DNA from: Anaeramoeba flamelloides | Lineage: Eukaryota; Metamonada; Anaeramoebidae | Direction of reading: 5' to 3' | Length of the DNA stretch: 64,000 nt | NCBI GenBank assembly: GCA_027625915.1 | Contig: JANTQA010000032.1 | Coordinates: 13,284,001-13,348,000, forward strand | Shown: positions 36,470 through 47,782 of the stretch, piece after piece | Position numbering within the stretch: position 1 is the stretch's first letter | How the letters are laid out: each line of letters opens with the position of its first letter | The notes under the pieces: generated by a model | Told to the model about the DNA's origin: nothing | Database searches by the model: none | What the model saw: the letters and a program-made list of their open reading frames with translations, nothing else | Translations under genes and position numbers: made by a program

Positions 36470-37205
36470 GGAAACTCTTTCTTCTCCAACTCAAACAAAT
36501 ATTATAAGAAAAAGATCTTATACAAAATTTTTTTTGTCAAAATTGTTGTTCCAAAAGGAATGTTCCAAGATCATTACTCTGTCAAATGTTAAGGGATTAG
36601 TCTCTATTATTTTTTTTTTTTTGACCAAATTCGAAATAATGTTTCCTTATCAAGAAAACAGTTTAATACTGAAAATATACAGGGGTTTTTCTAATCTAAG
36701 TAATTGACATGACATTTTCTCAATCTCGATTAAATATAGATAAAAAATTTAATAGTGATTAGTGCCTTAAAAATTGTAAGATAACCACTTTTCAATTAAA
36801 TCGAATTGAATTGAATTGAAAGTGTAATTAAAGAAAACTATTTGTTTCGAATTGTAAAAACTTAACCCTTTGGAAATTTACAAAAAGAAATAAGTAATTG
36901 TTTTTTAAATATTTTAATTTTTTTGGAATTGATATTGCTGTGAAATTTTTTTTTTGTTTATTGAATTTTTTGCCAATTATGATCCTATGAAACTTTTTTT
37001 GTACTTTTTGGAGTTTTTTTTTCGGGAGATCTTAATGAATATTTTTTGTAATTTGAATTATTTAAACCGAAAGAAGTGTAATTATTAAATACCCTTTTTA
37101 TAGTACCAAGTCCTCATTGTGGAGAAAAGAAATCAGTGTTAATTAACTCGATCATACAAGCTCTTTTTTTAAAGATTTGTTAGAGTTTGAGAAGAAAGAG
37201 TTTCC
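36470..37205. mobile_element. TIR element I, carrying element C inside
   Basis: Bounded by a 31-bp inverted repeat with about three mismatches: GGAAACTCTTTCTTCTC on the left, and GAGAAGAAAGAGTTTCC at the right end. No coding frame inside. Element C copy 2 lies within it, so I is older than that insertion. Confidence 0.7.
36589..36770 (+). mobile_element. TTAA element C, copy 2, nested in I
   Basis: 174 bp between TTAA 36589-36592 and TTAA 36767-36770, with ends GGGATTAGTCTC and, inverted, GGCACTAATCAC. Uninterrupted, so it serves as the reference for the copy at 53921. Confidence 0.82.
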
Positions 37206-37560
37206 TTAACACAGGGTTCACTGTAAAAACACAAGAAGTAAAAAGGAATATTCTGAATTCTAAAAAGAAGTTTGTGCCTATGAGTCTCGGGAACTGTTAT
37301 GTGAAAAGTCTTTTCTTAATTGATATTTTCCCACTGTTGTAACCTAAAACTCGAGGTTGAAAGGAAAATAATTCGAATTGATTTTTCAAAATTGAAAACT
37401 GAATATCCTTCTTTTTAAAAAGTACTAGGATTTAAAACCAATGAAAGAAACACTGTAACAGTTTAGAAGTCATCAATTTCAAAAGGTTAAAAAATAAAAA
37501 AATAATTTGGTGAAAACCCAAATCATTTTTTTCTCCAAACATATTATATTCTTGTTTAGG

Positions 37561-38251
37561 ATGTTGCGAGTAACAACAGAATTTCAAGACAAACAAACTC
37601 TTTCAAAGTTGGCACAATCCCAACACTTTGCATTTGAATTATGCTTTTTTTTGTTTATTTTAGGTTGCTCGATTATCCAGCAATCGATCATTTATGGAGA
37701 CTTTTTTTCGATCGATTTTTCATTATTATCGTTTGTCATCACAAGCTTTTCACAACCAATCCTTCTCACAAAAAAAAACAACAACAAATATGAATTAGAT
37801 TATCTGACTTCAATTTCACAGACAGGACAAACCAACTACCAAAAAACGATCTTCAATTCAAAACTTCGAAAATATTTTTTGAATTTTGTTTCTATTATGC
37901 TGTTTTTAATCTTTATAACAACATCAATGCAATTTGTTATGCATCACTCAATTCGTATCTTACCAATACTGCTTTTCCCGTAAGTGTTGATTGTTTTTTT
38001 GAATTCTTTTGAGATTACTCCTTTATTTACTTCTTTTTATTTGGTTAAATTGATTGCTTTGCGCGATCTTTGAAAAAAAAATATTGTTTGTTTTTTTTTT
38101 TTTTTTATTTTTTTGTTTTTGTTTTAAAGAAAGAATTTGGTTTTCAATTAAAACCTTTGAGTTCTCTTTCGAAGCAATGAAATTAAAATCAGAAAAAACG
38201 AGGCAAGTGATCAAAGGATTTTTTAAAATTTTACTTTTTGTGTTTCTGTGA
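37561..38251 (+). CDS. Hypothetical multi-pass membrane protein
   Basis: Two-exon model: 37561-37979 and 38134-38251, joined over a GTAAGT..AAAG intron after base 2 of a codon, giving 178 residues and a TGA stop. The start is the first ATG of a well-composed frame. Hydrophobic segments lie near residues 24-46 (FAFELCFFLFILGCSIIQQ), 50-70, 103-139 (YFLNFVSIMLFLIFITTSM) and at the C-terminus (FFKILLFVFL). A Lys/Asn loop (KKNNNKYELDY) sits between segments 2 and 3. No family recognised. The gene may extend in either direction: open frames follow at 38374-38559, but no splice junction there is compelling. An alternative acceptor three bases upstream of AAGAATT hits a stop at once, which supports the junction chosen. 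Confidence 0.6.
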
Positions 38252-38819
38252 TTTTTTTAAGAGATAAATAAATATTTGTTTGTTTCTTTTTTTGATTTTT
38301 TTAGTTTAATTTTTTTTTGAAACAAACAAACCAACAGAGTGAATCATTCATTTTTTGGATTTAGTGTTTTTTTTTGAGATCCTCAATACTGATATTTGAA
38401 ATTAAAATGAGAAATATTTTGATCTCATTATTGTTTTTTCAATTCTTCACAATCTGTGTTTCAGTTAGGATTTTTCAATCACCTAAAATTCACAGCATCA
38501 AAATATTGAACAAAATGAAACAAATCTCCCAAATACTTACTTATTTCTTTGAAATTTAATTTCCAAGTAAAAGATAAATATGGATAACGAAGTGAAAACT
38601 TTGTCCCATTTATTATTCAAATATTAGTATAGTGATTAAAAAAATCAAGTAATTTTAAAAATCAAACAAACTCATAACAAACGATCAACCTCTTTTCAAT
38701 TTTTTTTCATATTTTTTAACTATTGATTATAAAGTCAAGGCTTAAATAAAGATCGGAATTTACTTTTAAGGGAGAAGAAATAGCCAAAAAAATTTTCACT
38801 TTTTAACCAAATACAAAAT

Positions 38820-39730
38820 AAACACTAATTCAAAATTTTTAACATCACAGAAACACCAAAATTCAAATTTTTTCAAAAAAAATCTTATTTAATCAATTTA
38901 GGAAGAAATGCCAAATTAGAACCATTCGCTAATTGAAATGTTAACAATTTTTTATGAATTTAAATACTAACAAAACAAAAAATAAATAATTATCAATACT
39001 AATAAATTATTGGTGTGTTGAAAATTTTGGAGATGGGCCGAACAAAAAAATGTATTGGTTTATTGTTAAGGGTTAGATGAAACTTCATCTAATCTGTTAA
39101 AGAGAGAATTTTGATGTGACTAAATTTGAGACTTCTAATTCAAAGAGTATCTAATAGATACAGTCATCAGAAGTATTTGAATCTTAATTTAGTTTTTTAA
39201 AACAAGAAAGAGTAAAAATAAAGAATTTGTAAAAAAATGAAAAAAAATGTATTGGATTTATTATTAAGGGTTAGATGAAACCTCATCTAATCTGTTAAAG
39301 AGAGAATTTTGAAGTGACTAAATTTGTGACTTCTAGTTCAAAGAGTATCAAATAGATACAGTCATCAGAAGCATTTGAATCTTAATTTAGTTTTCTAAAA
39401 AAAAAAAAACGCATTGGTAGATTTGTAAAAATTCCATTAGGATTATTGATCCATCAAATGGTTAGATACCATCAACTAATTTTATTTGAGTTCTTCTGTT
39501 TAAAAGAACTCAACTTTTACCTAATATCGAAAGTTTGAAAAAATTATTGATAGAACGAACCAAAACAAGTTACGTAATTTAAAAAATAAAATGAAAACAA
39601 AAAACTAAAAGATGAAAAAATGATTTACATATTTTTCAAAAATCAAAATTATTTCCAATTTGAATGAAATTGCATTATTGTGATTCTTTAAACTGTTTTA
39701 GTTGTGTGGAAAATTTAGAATTTTAGTTTA
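38820..39730 (-). mobile_element. TIR element E, copy 4, split by an S dimer
   Basis: Homologous to E copies 1-3 (same orientation as copy 1), from TAAACACTAATTCAAAATTT to TTTAGAATTTTAGTTTA. The copy is about 530 bp long after removing the inserted block at 39059-39402. Confidence 0.82.
39059..39402 (+). mobile_element. Retroposon-like unit S, two tandem copies
   Basis: Two copies of one unit (39059-39240 and 39256-39402) share GTTAAGGGTTAGATGAAAC or close variants, CTTCATCTAATCTG or CCTCATCTAATCTG, AGATACAGTCATCAGAAG and TTTGAATCTTAATTTAGTTTT. Each is followed by an A-rich end. Three copies of a 15-bp sequence, AAAAAAATGTATTGG (the last AAAAAAACGCATTGG), lie before, between and after them at 39044-39058, 39241-39255 and 39403-39417. 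This is the pattern of target-site duplication by A-tailed retroposons (SINE-like). I see no clear tRNA-type A and B boxes, so the source RNA is unknown. It begins with a hairpin (GATGAAACTTCATC). Confidence 0.72.
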
Positions 39731-42422
39731 GATCAGAAATCCACAATTGTTCCCACGAGTAAAACTCATAGATTCAGAACCTTTAAACTACTTTTTACAT
39801 TTTTTTTTTTTTTTATTATTTTAATAAAGTTAAAATTCAAAGACACAGCAGATATATTTATATATTTAAATATACTAAATTAGTTAAGTAATAATTTATA
39901 ATATCTCTCTTTATGGAACATCTAGCATGACTTTTAAAAACAATCATATTTTAAATTTATTTTACAATCTCAAAATGAATAAAAACAAATATTTTTCGAT
40001 AAATGAAAAATTTTAAGGATTGGATTGATTTAGGTTACATTAATCTTTTAAATTCTTTAAATTCATTAATTTAACAAGAGAAATGATTGTGCATGAATTA
40101 GATTTAAAATTATATATGAGATTTCTAAAAAAAAACTTAGAAATTGGCTTTTTGTTGAAAGTATTAAAAAACAAAAATTATCAATACATTGAAATTTTCA
40201 TTTTCTATTGTAATAGCTCTCATCTCATCTTATCAATAAATCGATAAATATTACAAAATTGTAAAATTGCTAAAAAACATTTGTTTCCAGATGATTTTTC
40301 TGTTTCTTTTTTCTTGCTTTATTTATTTGTAACAATCCAAAAATTCTAAATGAATATACTAATCAAATAATTAATAACCAGAAAGTAGAAAAAGAAGTTG
40401 AACATTAAAATCAATTGTTTTTTTTTCTTTATAAAAAGGAAATTACTTGGATTTTTAAACTCTTCGAGTTTGGATCCTACATGATCTTATTTTTTTACCT
40501 GCTCTTATATTGTTTTAAAGTTTAATTTGCCGAAGTAAGTCAACTTGGTTTAAGGAATGACAAAAAATTTTTATTTTTCCTTTTTTTTTTTTTTTTTGAC
40601 TTTGGAAAACTTTTTTAAAAGACAAAGTTTTGTAGATCTGAGTGATTTTTCAAATTTAATATTCTGTATTCAAGTTAATTTACGAATGGATTTTGTTGAA
40701 TTTTCTATAAAAAACTACTGTAATTTCGCAATACGGTTTTCTTTTATTTTGTTCAAGAATACAATTGAAATTTGAGAATAGATCAAAAAAATATTTCTAG
40801 TCTTTTTTCATATTTGATTGCTATTTTATGTTTGAAGATCATGAAAATTCTATATTGGATTTTCTCGTCTTATTTTCACTGAAAGTCCTTTTGGAAAATT
40901 CACAAAGATTTGTTATCTTTTGTTTTGTATGCTAACTCCAAAGATAGGATCCACTGAAAGAAGTGTTTATTTGAGATACAATTTAAACTTTACCGTAATG
41001 AAATAAGAATTTCTAAAACCGAAAAGTTACAGATTTTAAATTTATTCTTAACAAAGTTTAAAATAAAGTATACTTTATTATATTTATCTTAAAATGCCTG
41101 TGTAGGCATAAAAACAAAAACTCCCTAGTTTTGCATTTTTTTTTTTATTTTAACTTTTTTGGAAATCTCAATCCCAATTTTTTTTAGTTTGAAAAAAACA
41201 AATAAAAAAAAGAATTCAATCAAAGATTAAAATTCCCTTGAAAGATCTTAATGAAAAAATAAAAGTTACTTGAAATGGAATAATAAACACTTGAAATTCC
41301 AAGTAAATTAGATCTTGACCCGTACAATAAAAAAAATTATTTTTCCACACTTTTGTTCTTTTATTTTTTTTTTGATTTCTTTTTTGATACGTAATTGCCC
41401 AGAAATTTTTTTTTTTATTGCAAGGCCTATATTTGCTAAATAAATTCGTGTCATTCGATTCAGTTTCCAAAAAAAAATTTGTTCTTTAATTTTTCTTTTA
41501 CGAACTCAACTTTCTTTTCTTTTCTCTTCAAAAAAAATTCAACTTGTGTTTTATTGTGTTCGGGAAATTCTTCCATGTATAAAACTAGCAAGGATGAATT
41601 ATTCCCCAATTTTTAATCACCCCTTTTTTAATTCTCTGAATTTTTGACCAATTTCCTTTGAGTAAAATAGATTGCTATTTTTTCTTTCTTGAAAAAAGAC
41701 ATCAAAATAAATGATTTTCAAAATCCTGATTTTTTCCTTTTATACTCTAAATACCCCTTTAAGGTTATTTTCTGAATTCTTTTTGGTTCCGATAGTGCTT
41801 TTCATTTAATGTCAATCTCCAAATAGGACAAAATATTTGATTTTAAATAATTTGTACAAAAAAAATTAAATAAAAAGTTTTTGCAGTATTTGTACCTAAG
41901 AGCATTAATTTTAGTTTTTTAAAAACTATCACACAGTTAAATTTCAGTGGGAGTTGTTTTGATACTACTTGGTTCATTTTAAAAATAAATTTTACTATTT
42001 ATTTAATAAATTGGATTTTTTATTTCGATCAAGTAATTAAGTTAATAATAAATGGGTAAGAAATATAATTTATTTATTATTTTTCTGAGAATAAACTTTT
42101 TTGATTTTCTGTCTTTCCTATTTACTTATTGTTTAAAAATGAAATGTAGATCAAGATTAATTTTTAATTTCAATAAAACAGAAAACATTCTAAAATTTAA
42201 TATATTCATCATGAAAATTAAAAATTTTTTGATAAGAAAATTAATAAAATTATGAAATTACTTGATCCTGATCCTTTTTTTATTAATAAACTCTTTTTCA
42301 AACAAAATGGCACACCCTCTCAAATCATCAATACTATTGAATTTGATTGTTAATAAGATAATTACTTATTGGTGATTTTCATTTTAATTATTCATTTTTT
42401 CATTTTTTGTTTTTTTTTATTT
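39731..42422. other. Long AT-rich spacer, no supported gene
   Basis: Contains several 60-85 codon frames (40557, 41216, 42052) that open on non-ATG codons or are low complexity. The minus frame at 41216-41470 has somewhat mixed codons but no family match. Confidence 0.4.
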
Positions 42423-42799
42423 ATGGATAACGAACAGTTGGAAAATGAAAAAACAAGATAAGAAGAATCCAATTTGGATTTAATCTATCAGTATAAAAAT
42501 GGAAACAGTTTAAGTTTGATTTCGAATGAGCTAGATATAGGAATTAAGAAAGACCATTATTGGATTGATAATGGAGAAAAGAAAAATGAAAATAAAAAAA
42601 AAACAATTCCAAAAAAATACCCAGATTAATTGTGGCTTTATATTGAAAATGAGACTTTAAAGAACAAAAGTTTGACGTGTAAAGAGTTATCAATAAAATG
42701 TAAAGAATATTTTCTCAATTCACCTTGTTCAACAGTTTTTATTGGTTTTATGATTTTTAATACCTACAATTTACAAAACGAGATTTCTCATTTCAAATA
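42423..42799 (+). pseudogene. Decayed Tc1/mariner-type transposase N-terminus
   Basis: In one frame this reads MDNEQLENEK, a stop, then LIYQYKNGNSLSLISNELDI, an acidic/basic linker (KKKTIPKKYPD), another stop, and LWLYIENETLKNKSLTCKEL followed by KCKEYFLNS. The order (first helix-turn-helix with the YK.G.S...IS..L pattern, basic hinge, second helix-turn-helix with the sLT.keL pattern) matches the paired DNA-binding domain of Tc1/mariner-like transposases. In-frame stops at two points and the absence of a catalytic DDE/D domain show it is dead and partial. It might be a relic of the autonomous source of elements A, E or F, but nothing here links it to them directly. Confidence 0.5.
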
Positions 42800-43361
42800 A
42801 AAGGGCACATTAATTTACAAAATACTTAATTCTAATTTTTATTGTTTTGTTTTAATAAGTTTTAAATATTCGGTTGAGTGTTTTTTTATGTTTTAAAGAG
42901 TTTCTTAAATTTTAGAATGATACTACAATTGATTTGATTCAATTATGAATAATTCTTAAAATTTTTTATTAACTTTTATTTGAAAAAGAGTTTATCATAA
43001 ATTCAAAATAATAAAAATTTTTTAAAAAATTAAAAATATTTTTTGTTTACAAAAAAAAGAAAAAAACAATTTAACTTTTTAATGTAACCGTATTTATTGA
43101 TTTATTTTTAGTAAAAGCATTAATATGGTGAATATTTAAACACATATCCAAAAAGTACAAAAAACTTCATCTATAATTAATTATTTAATTGAAAATATTT
43201 ATCGATTTATTCTATTATTATCTTCTTAAATTTTATTTCATACATTAATATCAAAAAATAGTTTTTTATTGAGATTTATTATATTTAAAGGTTGGAGTTT
43301 TGAAAAGACGAATGATCTTGGGACTGTTATCCAGACTTCAAAAAAAACCTTAAAAATTTTT

Positions 43362-44207
43362 ATGTATAAGGCTATAAAAAATGCATTTTATTCTGTTTTC
43401 ATCCCAATCCTTGTGGTAAAAAAATCACATCGAATTATTTGTATCAATTGGTGTCGAATTTTTGCAATTTTTGTTTCTATTGATATATGTGTTCTACTGT
43501 TCGCACAACATATTTCGAAAAGCTATGCTGCTTCCTTTTCAAAAAAAATGTATTTCTTATCTAAAAATACAAATTCAAACAATAATATAAATTTGAAACA
43601 AGAGGATAATAATGATGATACCAACAACAACAATAGCATTAATAATATTAGTAATAGTAACAATAGTTCTCATCAGGATCAGAAGAAAAATGAAAATTTT
43701 AAACAACAAACACACACAAAAAAAAAAAAAAAACAGCAAAAGCATTCAAAAAAAAATCCAAAATGTTATAAAAGAAATCAAAATAAAAAAACAAACAACG
43801 AAAATCACGTCAATAATAATGATGATAATAATAATGATAATAATTCATATGAATTAAATTTTAATCGAGAAGAATCTAATGCTAATAATTTGTTATTAAA
43901 TTCAAAAGATATAATAAAAAACGAAAAGAATATTGTTCAAAAAAACGTTGATGATAATAATAAAATTCTTGATACAGAAGAAAACGAAGAACAAAGAATG
44001 ACAAATGTCTTGATTACAAAATTACATAAATTTGCTTTTTGGCTAGTCATTTTCCAATTTTTTTTGGTTTGCACCCAATGTGGAGTGTTTTTCACAATGA
44101 AACACCAATATTTTAGCAATGGGGTTTTAGTTGTTTTTAATTATTTCATCTTATACTTCTGTTTAAGAGTGAGAAGAGGTATCCTTTTTTTATCTTTATG
44201 TTTATAA
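43362..44207 (+). CDS. Hypothetical Asn-rich membrane protein (partial?)
   Basis: The open frame runs from 43269 with the first ATG at 43362; from there it encodes 281 residues to TAA. An acceptor-like ATTTAAAG at about 43291 would make this an internal exon beginning GWSFEKTNDLG, so the true start is uncertain. Two hydrophobic segments (about 10-20 and 25-50, NWCRIFAIFVSIDICVLLF) precede a long Asn/Asp/Ser/Lys tract (about 70-200) with Q, H and K clusters. Two more segments follow (FAFWLVIFQFFLVCTQC and VLVVFNYFILYFCLRVRRG). RRG is followed by GTATCC, a possible donor, so a further exon may exist. Downstream a T-run and a LINE fragment begin at once, which may have cut the gene. Asn tracts of this kind occur in other AT-rich protists. 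Family unknown. Confidence 0.5.
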   Translation: MYKAIKNAFYSVFIPILVVKKSHRIICINWCRIFAIFVSIDICVLLFAQHISKSYAASFSKKMYFLSKNTNSNNNINLKQEDNNDDTNNNNSINNISNSNNSSHQDQKKNENFKQQTHTKKKKKQQKHSKKNPKCYKRNQNKKTNNENHVNNNDDNNNDNNSYELNFNREESNANNLLLNSKDIIKNEKNIVQKNVDDNNKILDTEENEEQRMTNVLITKLHKFAFWLVIFQFFLVCTQCGVFFTMKHQYFSNGVLVVFNYFILYFCLRVRRGILFLSLCL

Positions 44208-44394
44208 CCATCATTTTTTTTTTTTTTTTTTCAAAAAACTTATTTTTATCATTATTGTTATTCTTATTATTTTGTTTTATATTCTTACAATATTATTAAC
44301 ATTTATAATATTATATTACTTCACATTAATACAATTATAAATATTAATACTACTTTTTTTTAAATGCTTTTTATTTATTTTTTTATTATTAAAG

Positions 44395-45010
44395 AAGGGT
44401 AAATTACACTCAAGATGCCCTTAGACTTAAATTTTAATTTGGAAATTAAATTCAAGTGTAAAATCAAAGATTTCACGATTATTAATTAATGAAAAGAATT
44501 TCAAATTGTCTTGGTTTAAAATTAATTCATTGACATTTATTTCTTTTAATTTATTTTGAAATATTAGTCCATCATTTTCATATGGAAGGTCATACCAATA
44601 AAAAATGATCAATATTTTCGATTATTGTTTTATTTTCATATTTTAAGCATAAAGGGCAAATTTTTTTTGAGTTTTTATTTATTACACAATTCATATCTAT
44701 TTAATTGTTAGTACGATCTGAATTTTAAAATCGTTGAACGTTATGGATACCTTAAATATCTTTGTGTTGTAAATAAATAATTTATTTGATTTTCTATTAT
44801 TGTGAAATATTTTTGTGGGGTGTTGTAGGGTGCGAAGAGTGCCGTCAAGTGCCTAGGTTTTCCAAAATTCAAAAGAATAGAGAAAAAACTATTATTATAC
44901 TCAATTCTTTTAAAATTTGGAAAACCTAAAGATATTTCCAACTATTAGAATTCAATAATTCATTATATGTATCTTTATATATTCCTTATTTGAGTTTAGT
45001 TAAAACCATT
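44395..45010 (-). mobile_element. LINE 3' fragment, copy 1
   Basis: Decayed C-terminal end of a non-LTR retrotransposon ORF2. The translated minus strand contains CPLC..(about 13)..DHFLL, the Cys-Cys-His part of the zinc knuckle that ends many LINE reverse-transcriptase proteins. It is followed by a tail to about 44427. The segment before it (RYLRYP..STILKFRSY..LNRY) matches YLKW..STILKLRNF..LNRY of the second LINE copy at 63.1 kb, so both belong to one family. Several in-frame stops. A hairpin P element (44821-44941) interrupts it. The upstream reverse transcriptase part is missing. Confidence 0.72.
44821..44941. repeat. Hairpin element P, locus 1 (inside LINE copy 1)
   Basis: Begins with degenerate 10-bp units (TGTAGGGTGC, GAAGAGTGCC, GTCAAGTGCC, then TAG). 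A hairpin follows whose arms are GGTTTTCCAAAATTCAAAAG and CTTTTAAAATTTGGAAAACC, with an AT-rich loop. The sequence on both sides resembles LINE coding sequence, so this looks like an insertion. Confidence 0.75.
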
Positions 45011-46950
45011 GTGTTATTTTTGTTTTTATTATTTGTTTATTGATTAAATTTTATTGATTTTATGAAAAAAGGCAAAGATAATTTTTTAATTTTTTTTGAA
45101 TTTATTTATTATTAATGTTTATTGAAATTACTGTATATTCAATTTTAAATTCGATGTTGTAAATTAGAATCGGTTTATTTCTACTTGTTTTTTATTTTTT
45201 CAGTAATACATGAATTAATCGAAGAATTTAAATTATTTATTTATTTCATAATCAAAAATTACAAAACAAGAAGTTAAATTGAATTAATATAAATGATTTA
45301 AATACTCAAATATTAAATTATTATTCAGGGAGTTGTTATTAAATAATTGTTTATAATTATTTTTATTTTTATTATTCGGTCTTTTTTAGATCATATACCA
45401 ATTGTAAAATTATTTTAAAGTAAATACCTAAAAATTTATTGAATATTTTTCAAATCTTTTATTTTTTTTTATTTGATTATAATCCGAATTTAATAAACTT
45501 TCCATATGTTGAGGATATTTTTTGATTTAAAGATTGTTTTATTACTTTTAAAATTCATATTAAAGCTTAAACAAAGTATTACAAAAGTTTTTACGAACAT
45601 AAGTTTTTTGAATTGAAAAAAAAAAAAATATAAAATTAGAACAGATAAAATAGGTGATAATGGATCCTCTTGAAATATAAAAAGTTTTCCCCTTTTTAAT
45701 ATTTTAACAATAAAAAAATTAATATTTTTCCAAAAAATAATAATTTTGAGAATAAATTGTGGTTAGTAGACATATATTTACAATACAATCTAAAATTTGA
45801 TGATTTGAATTATTATAAAAACATTATTTTTGAGTGTTTATCATTATCGTAAAAATCCACCCAACACCTAAATATAATTAACATTTATGTTTATTCTTCC
45901 GATACCTTCCAATTTTTGGAGAAATCATTTGTCCAATTTTGAATCTATTTTGATTAAAATTAAAACCGAACTCGGATAAGACTACACACCAATCCACTCA
46001 ATTTATGGCATTTTCCGATTCTTGACTGAATTTTTCAGATTCTAATTGATTTAGTAATACCTCTAATTCCAATATGGGATTCTAGAACACCTTTACAAAG
46101 TTTTTATTTTTATTTTTTTTTTTATTTTTATTTTAATACGGAAGATTTTACTAGTATCAAGATTTTACTCAGTTCTTTTAAATCATTATAAATAACACCA
46201 CAATTTTATTTTTTTGGAATTCCTATTTTGGTTTCGAAAATCAAAGAGTTTACAATTTTTTTCAAATTGAAAAATAAAAAAAAAAAACTTAAGAAGTTTG
46301 ATTGATTGATTTTATTTAATAAAAGTAAATTTCCGATTCTATCTATAAGAAAAAATAAATCAAAAAAATTGTAAAACTTAAAAGAAATGACCATAAAATT
46401 TTCATTCTGTTAAATAAAAAAACTCCAACAGGTATAACTTTTAGTATTCTCTTTTGATGAGAAAAAAAAAAATATTTTTTTATCTTTTTTCAACTTGTTT
46501 GAAAATTAATTGTATCAAAAAAGAGGTTTTTTTTTAAATTAACAATTGACTTGTTAATTTTTAAAATTAATTAAAGAATATATTAATATACAGGAAATTA
46601 GAAAGGTAACTACAATCATAGATAAATTCCTTTTTCTACATTCTTAATGTAATAAAGTAAAACCTTTGGTTATGTTTGTTTACTTTTTATAACAATAAAA
46701 GGAAGAGTTTTTCAATTCGGTTTCTCACCTTTTTAAATTTTTAGAAATAACTTTAAATAGAATTTGATGTAGGTCACATTCGATTTCAATTAAGATGATA
46801 AACATATAATATTAATCAAATAAAAAAAGAAAATTGAATTTTAAATTATTTTTCTCATCATTTTAAACCCAAAATACAGGTAAACATCAACCAATTTTCT
46901 TTATTAAGGTTTTAAATTAAGAGAAAAAAAAAAAAAAAAAAAAAACTCTT
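45011..46950. other. AT-rich spacer, nothing recognised
   Basis: May contain further decayed LINE sequence at its left edge. No gene or shared repeat otherwise. Confidence 0.4.
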
Positions 46951-47331
46951 TTTCAAAAATTGTGACTCACTTGAAATAATAAATTGAAAAAAAAAATTAT
47001 CCTTTAGTATCCAAGAACAATTAATAACCAAATCTGAGTTGTAATCCACTTTTAAGTCATTCTAAATCTATAAAAGCCCGATATATTAAAAATTAAAAAA
47101 AAATAAAACCAAAAACTAAAAAAAAGTGAGTCACAATTTTTGAAATGAGCATTACTGATTTTTTATTACTGAACTTTTACTGAAAAAAAGTTGAACAACA
47201 GGATTTTTTATGAATAAGTAAATCCATTTTCAAAGACATTACATAGTCTAAATTTTCTTAGTGATTATTTGTCTTTTCGAAGATCAATTTTTTTTTTCCG
47301 CATGATCTTTTAAAAAAAAAGGGTATATCGG

Positions 47332-47398
<67 letters not shown>

Positions 47399-47618
47399 GA
47401 AAAAGAAAGAAAAAGAAAAAGAAAAAGAAAGAAAAAGAAAAAGAAAAAGAAAAACAAAAGAAAAACAAAAATTTGAAAAAGCAAAACTAAAATTTGCAAA
47501 ATTAGAAAAAATGATTCTGATCCAAAAATTTGAAAATATTTTTTTTAAAGAATATGTGGAATAAACCCTCAAAACAACTCCCATTAACATTATAATGTGA
47601 GTCAAAATTTTTGAAAAA
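46951..47618 (+). mobile_element. TIR element H, copy 2
   Basis: Left end CAAAAATTGTGACTCACTT and right end AATGTGAGTCAAAATTTTTG. Aligns with copy 1 on both sides of an A-tract. No transposase. Confidence 0.75.
47332..47460. repeat. Long poly(A) then (GAAAAA)n tract
   Basis: About 55 uninterrupted A followed by A-rich units with single G. Inside element H copy 2; copy 1 has a shorter A-rich tract at the same place. Confidence 0.9.
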
Positions 47619-47782
47619 TAGTTTAGATTTTACTTTTTTAGGTACAAATTCGAAACAAAATAATTTATTTTTCAAAAAGTCTATATAAAAATTCGAGATG
47701 ATTCATAATAATAATAATTATTATTTTCAAATCTAGAGATCTAATAAAAATAGCCAAAATGATAAATAAATGAATTATTTTT

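Noticed and set aside
47258-47605. Phe-rich minus-strand frames
   Set aside because: Translation of the antisense of a 55-base poly(A) tract inside element H.
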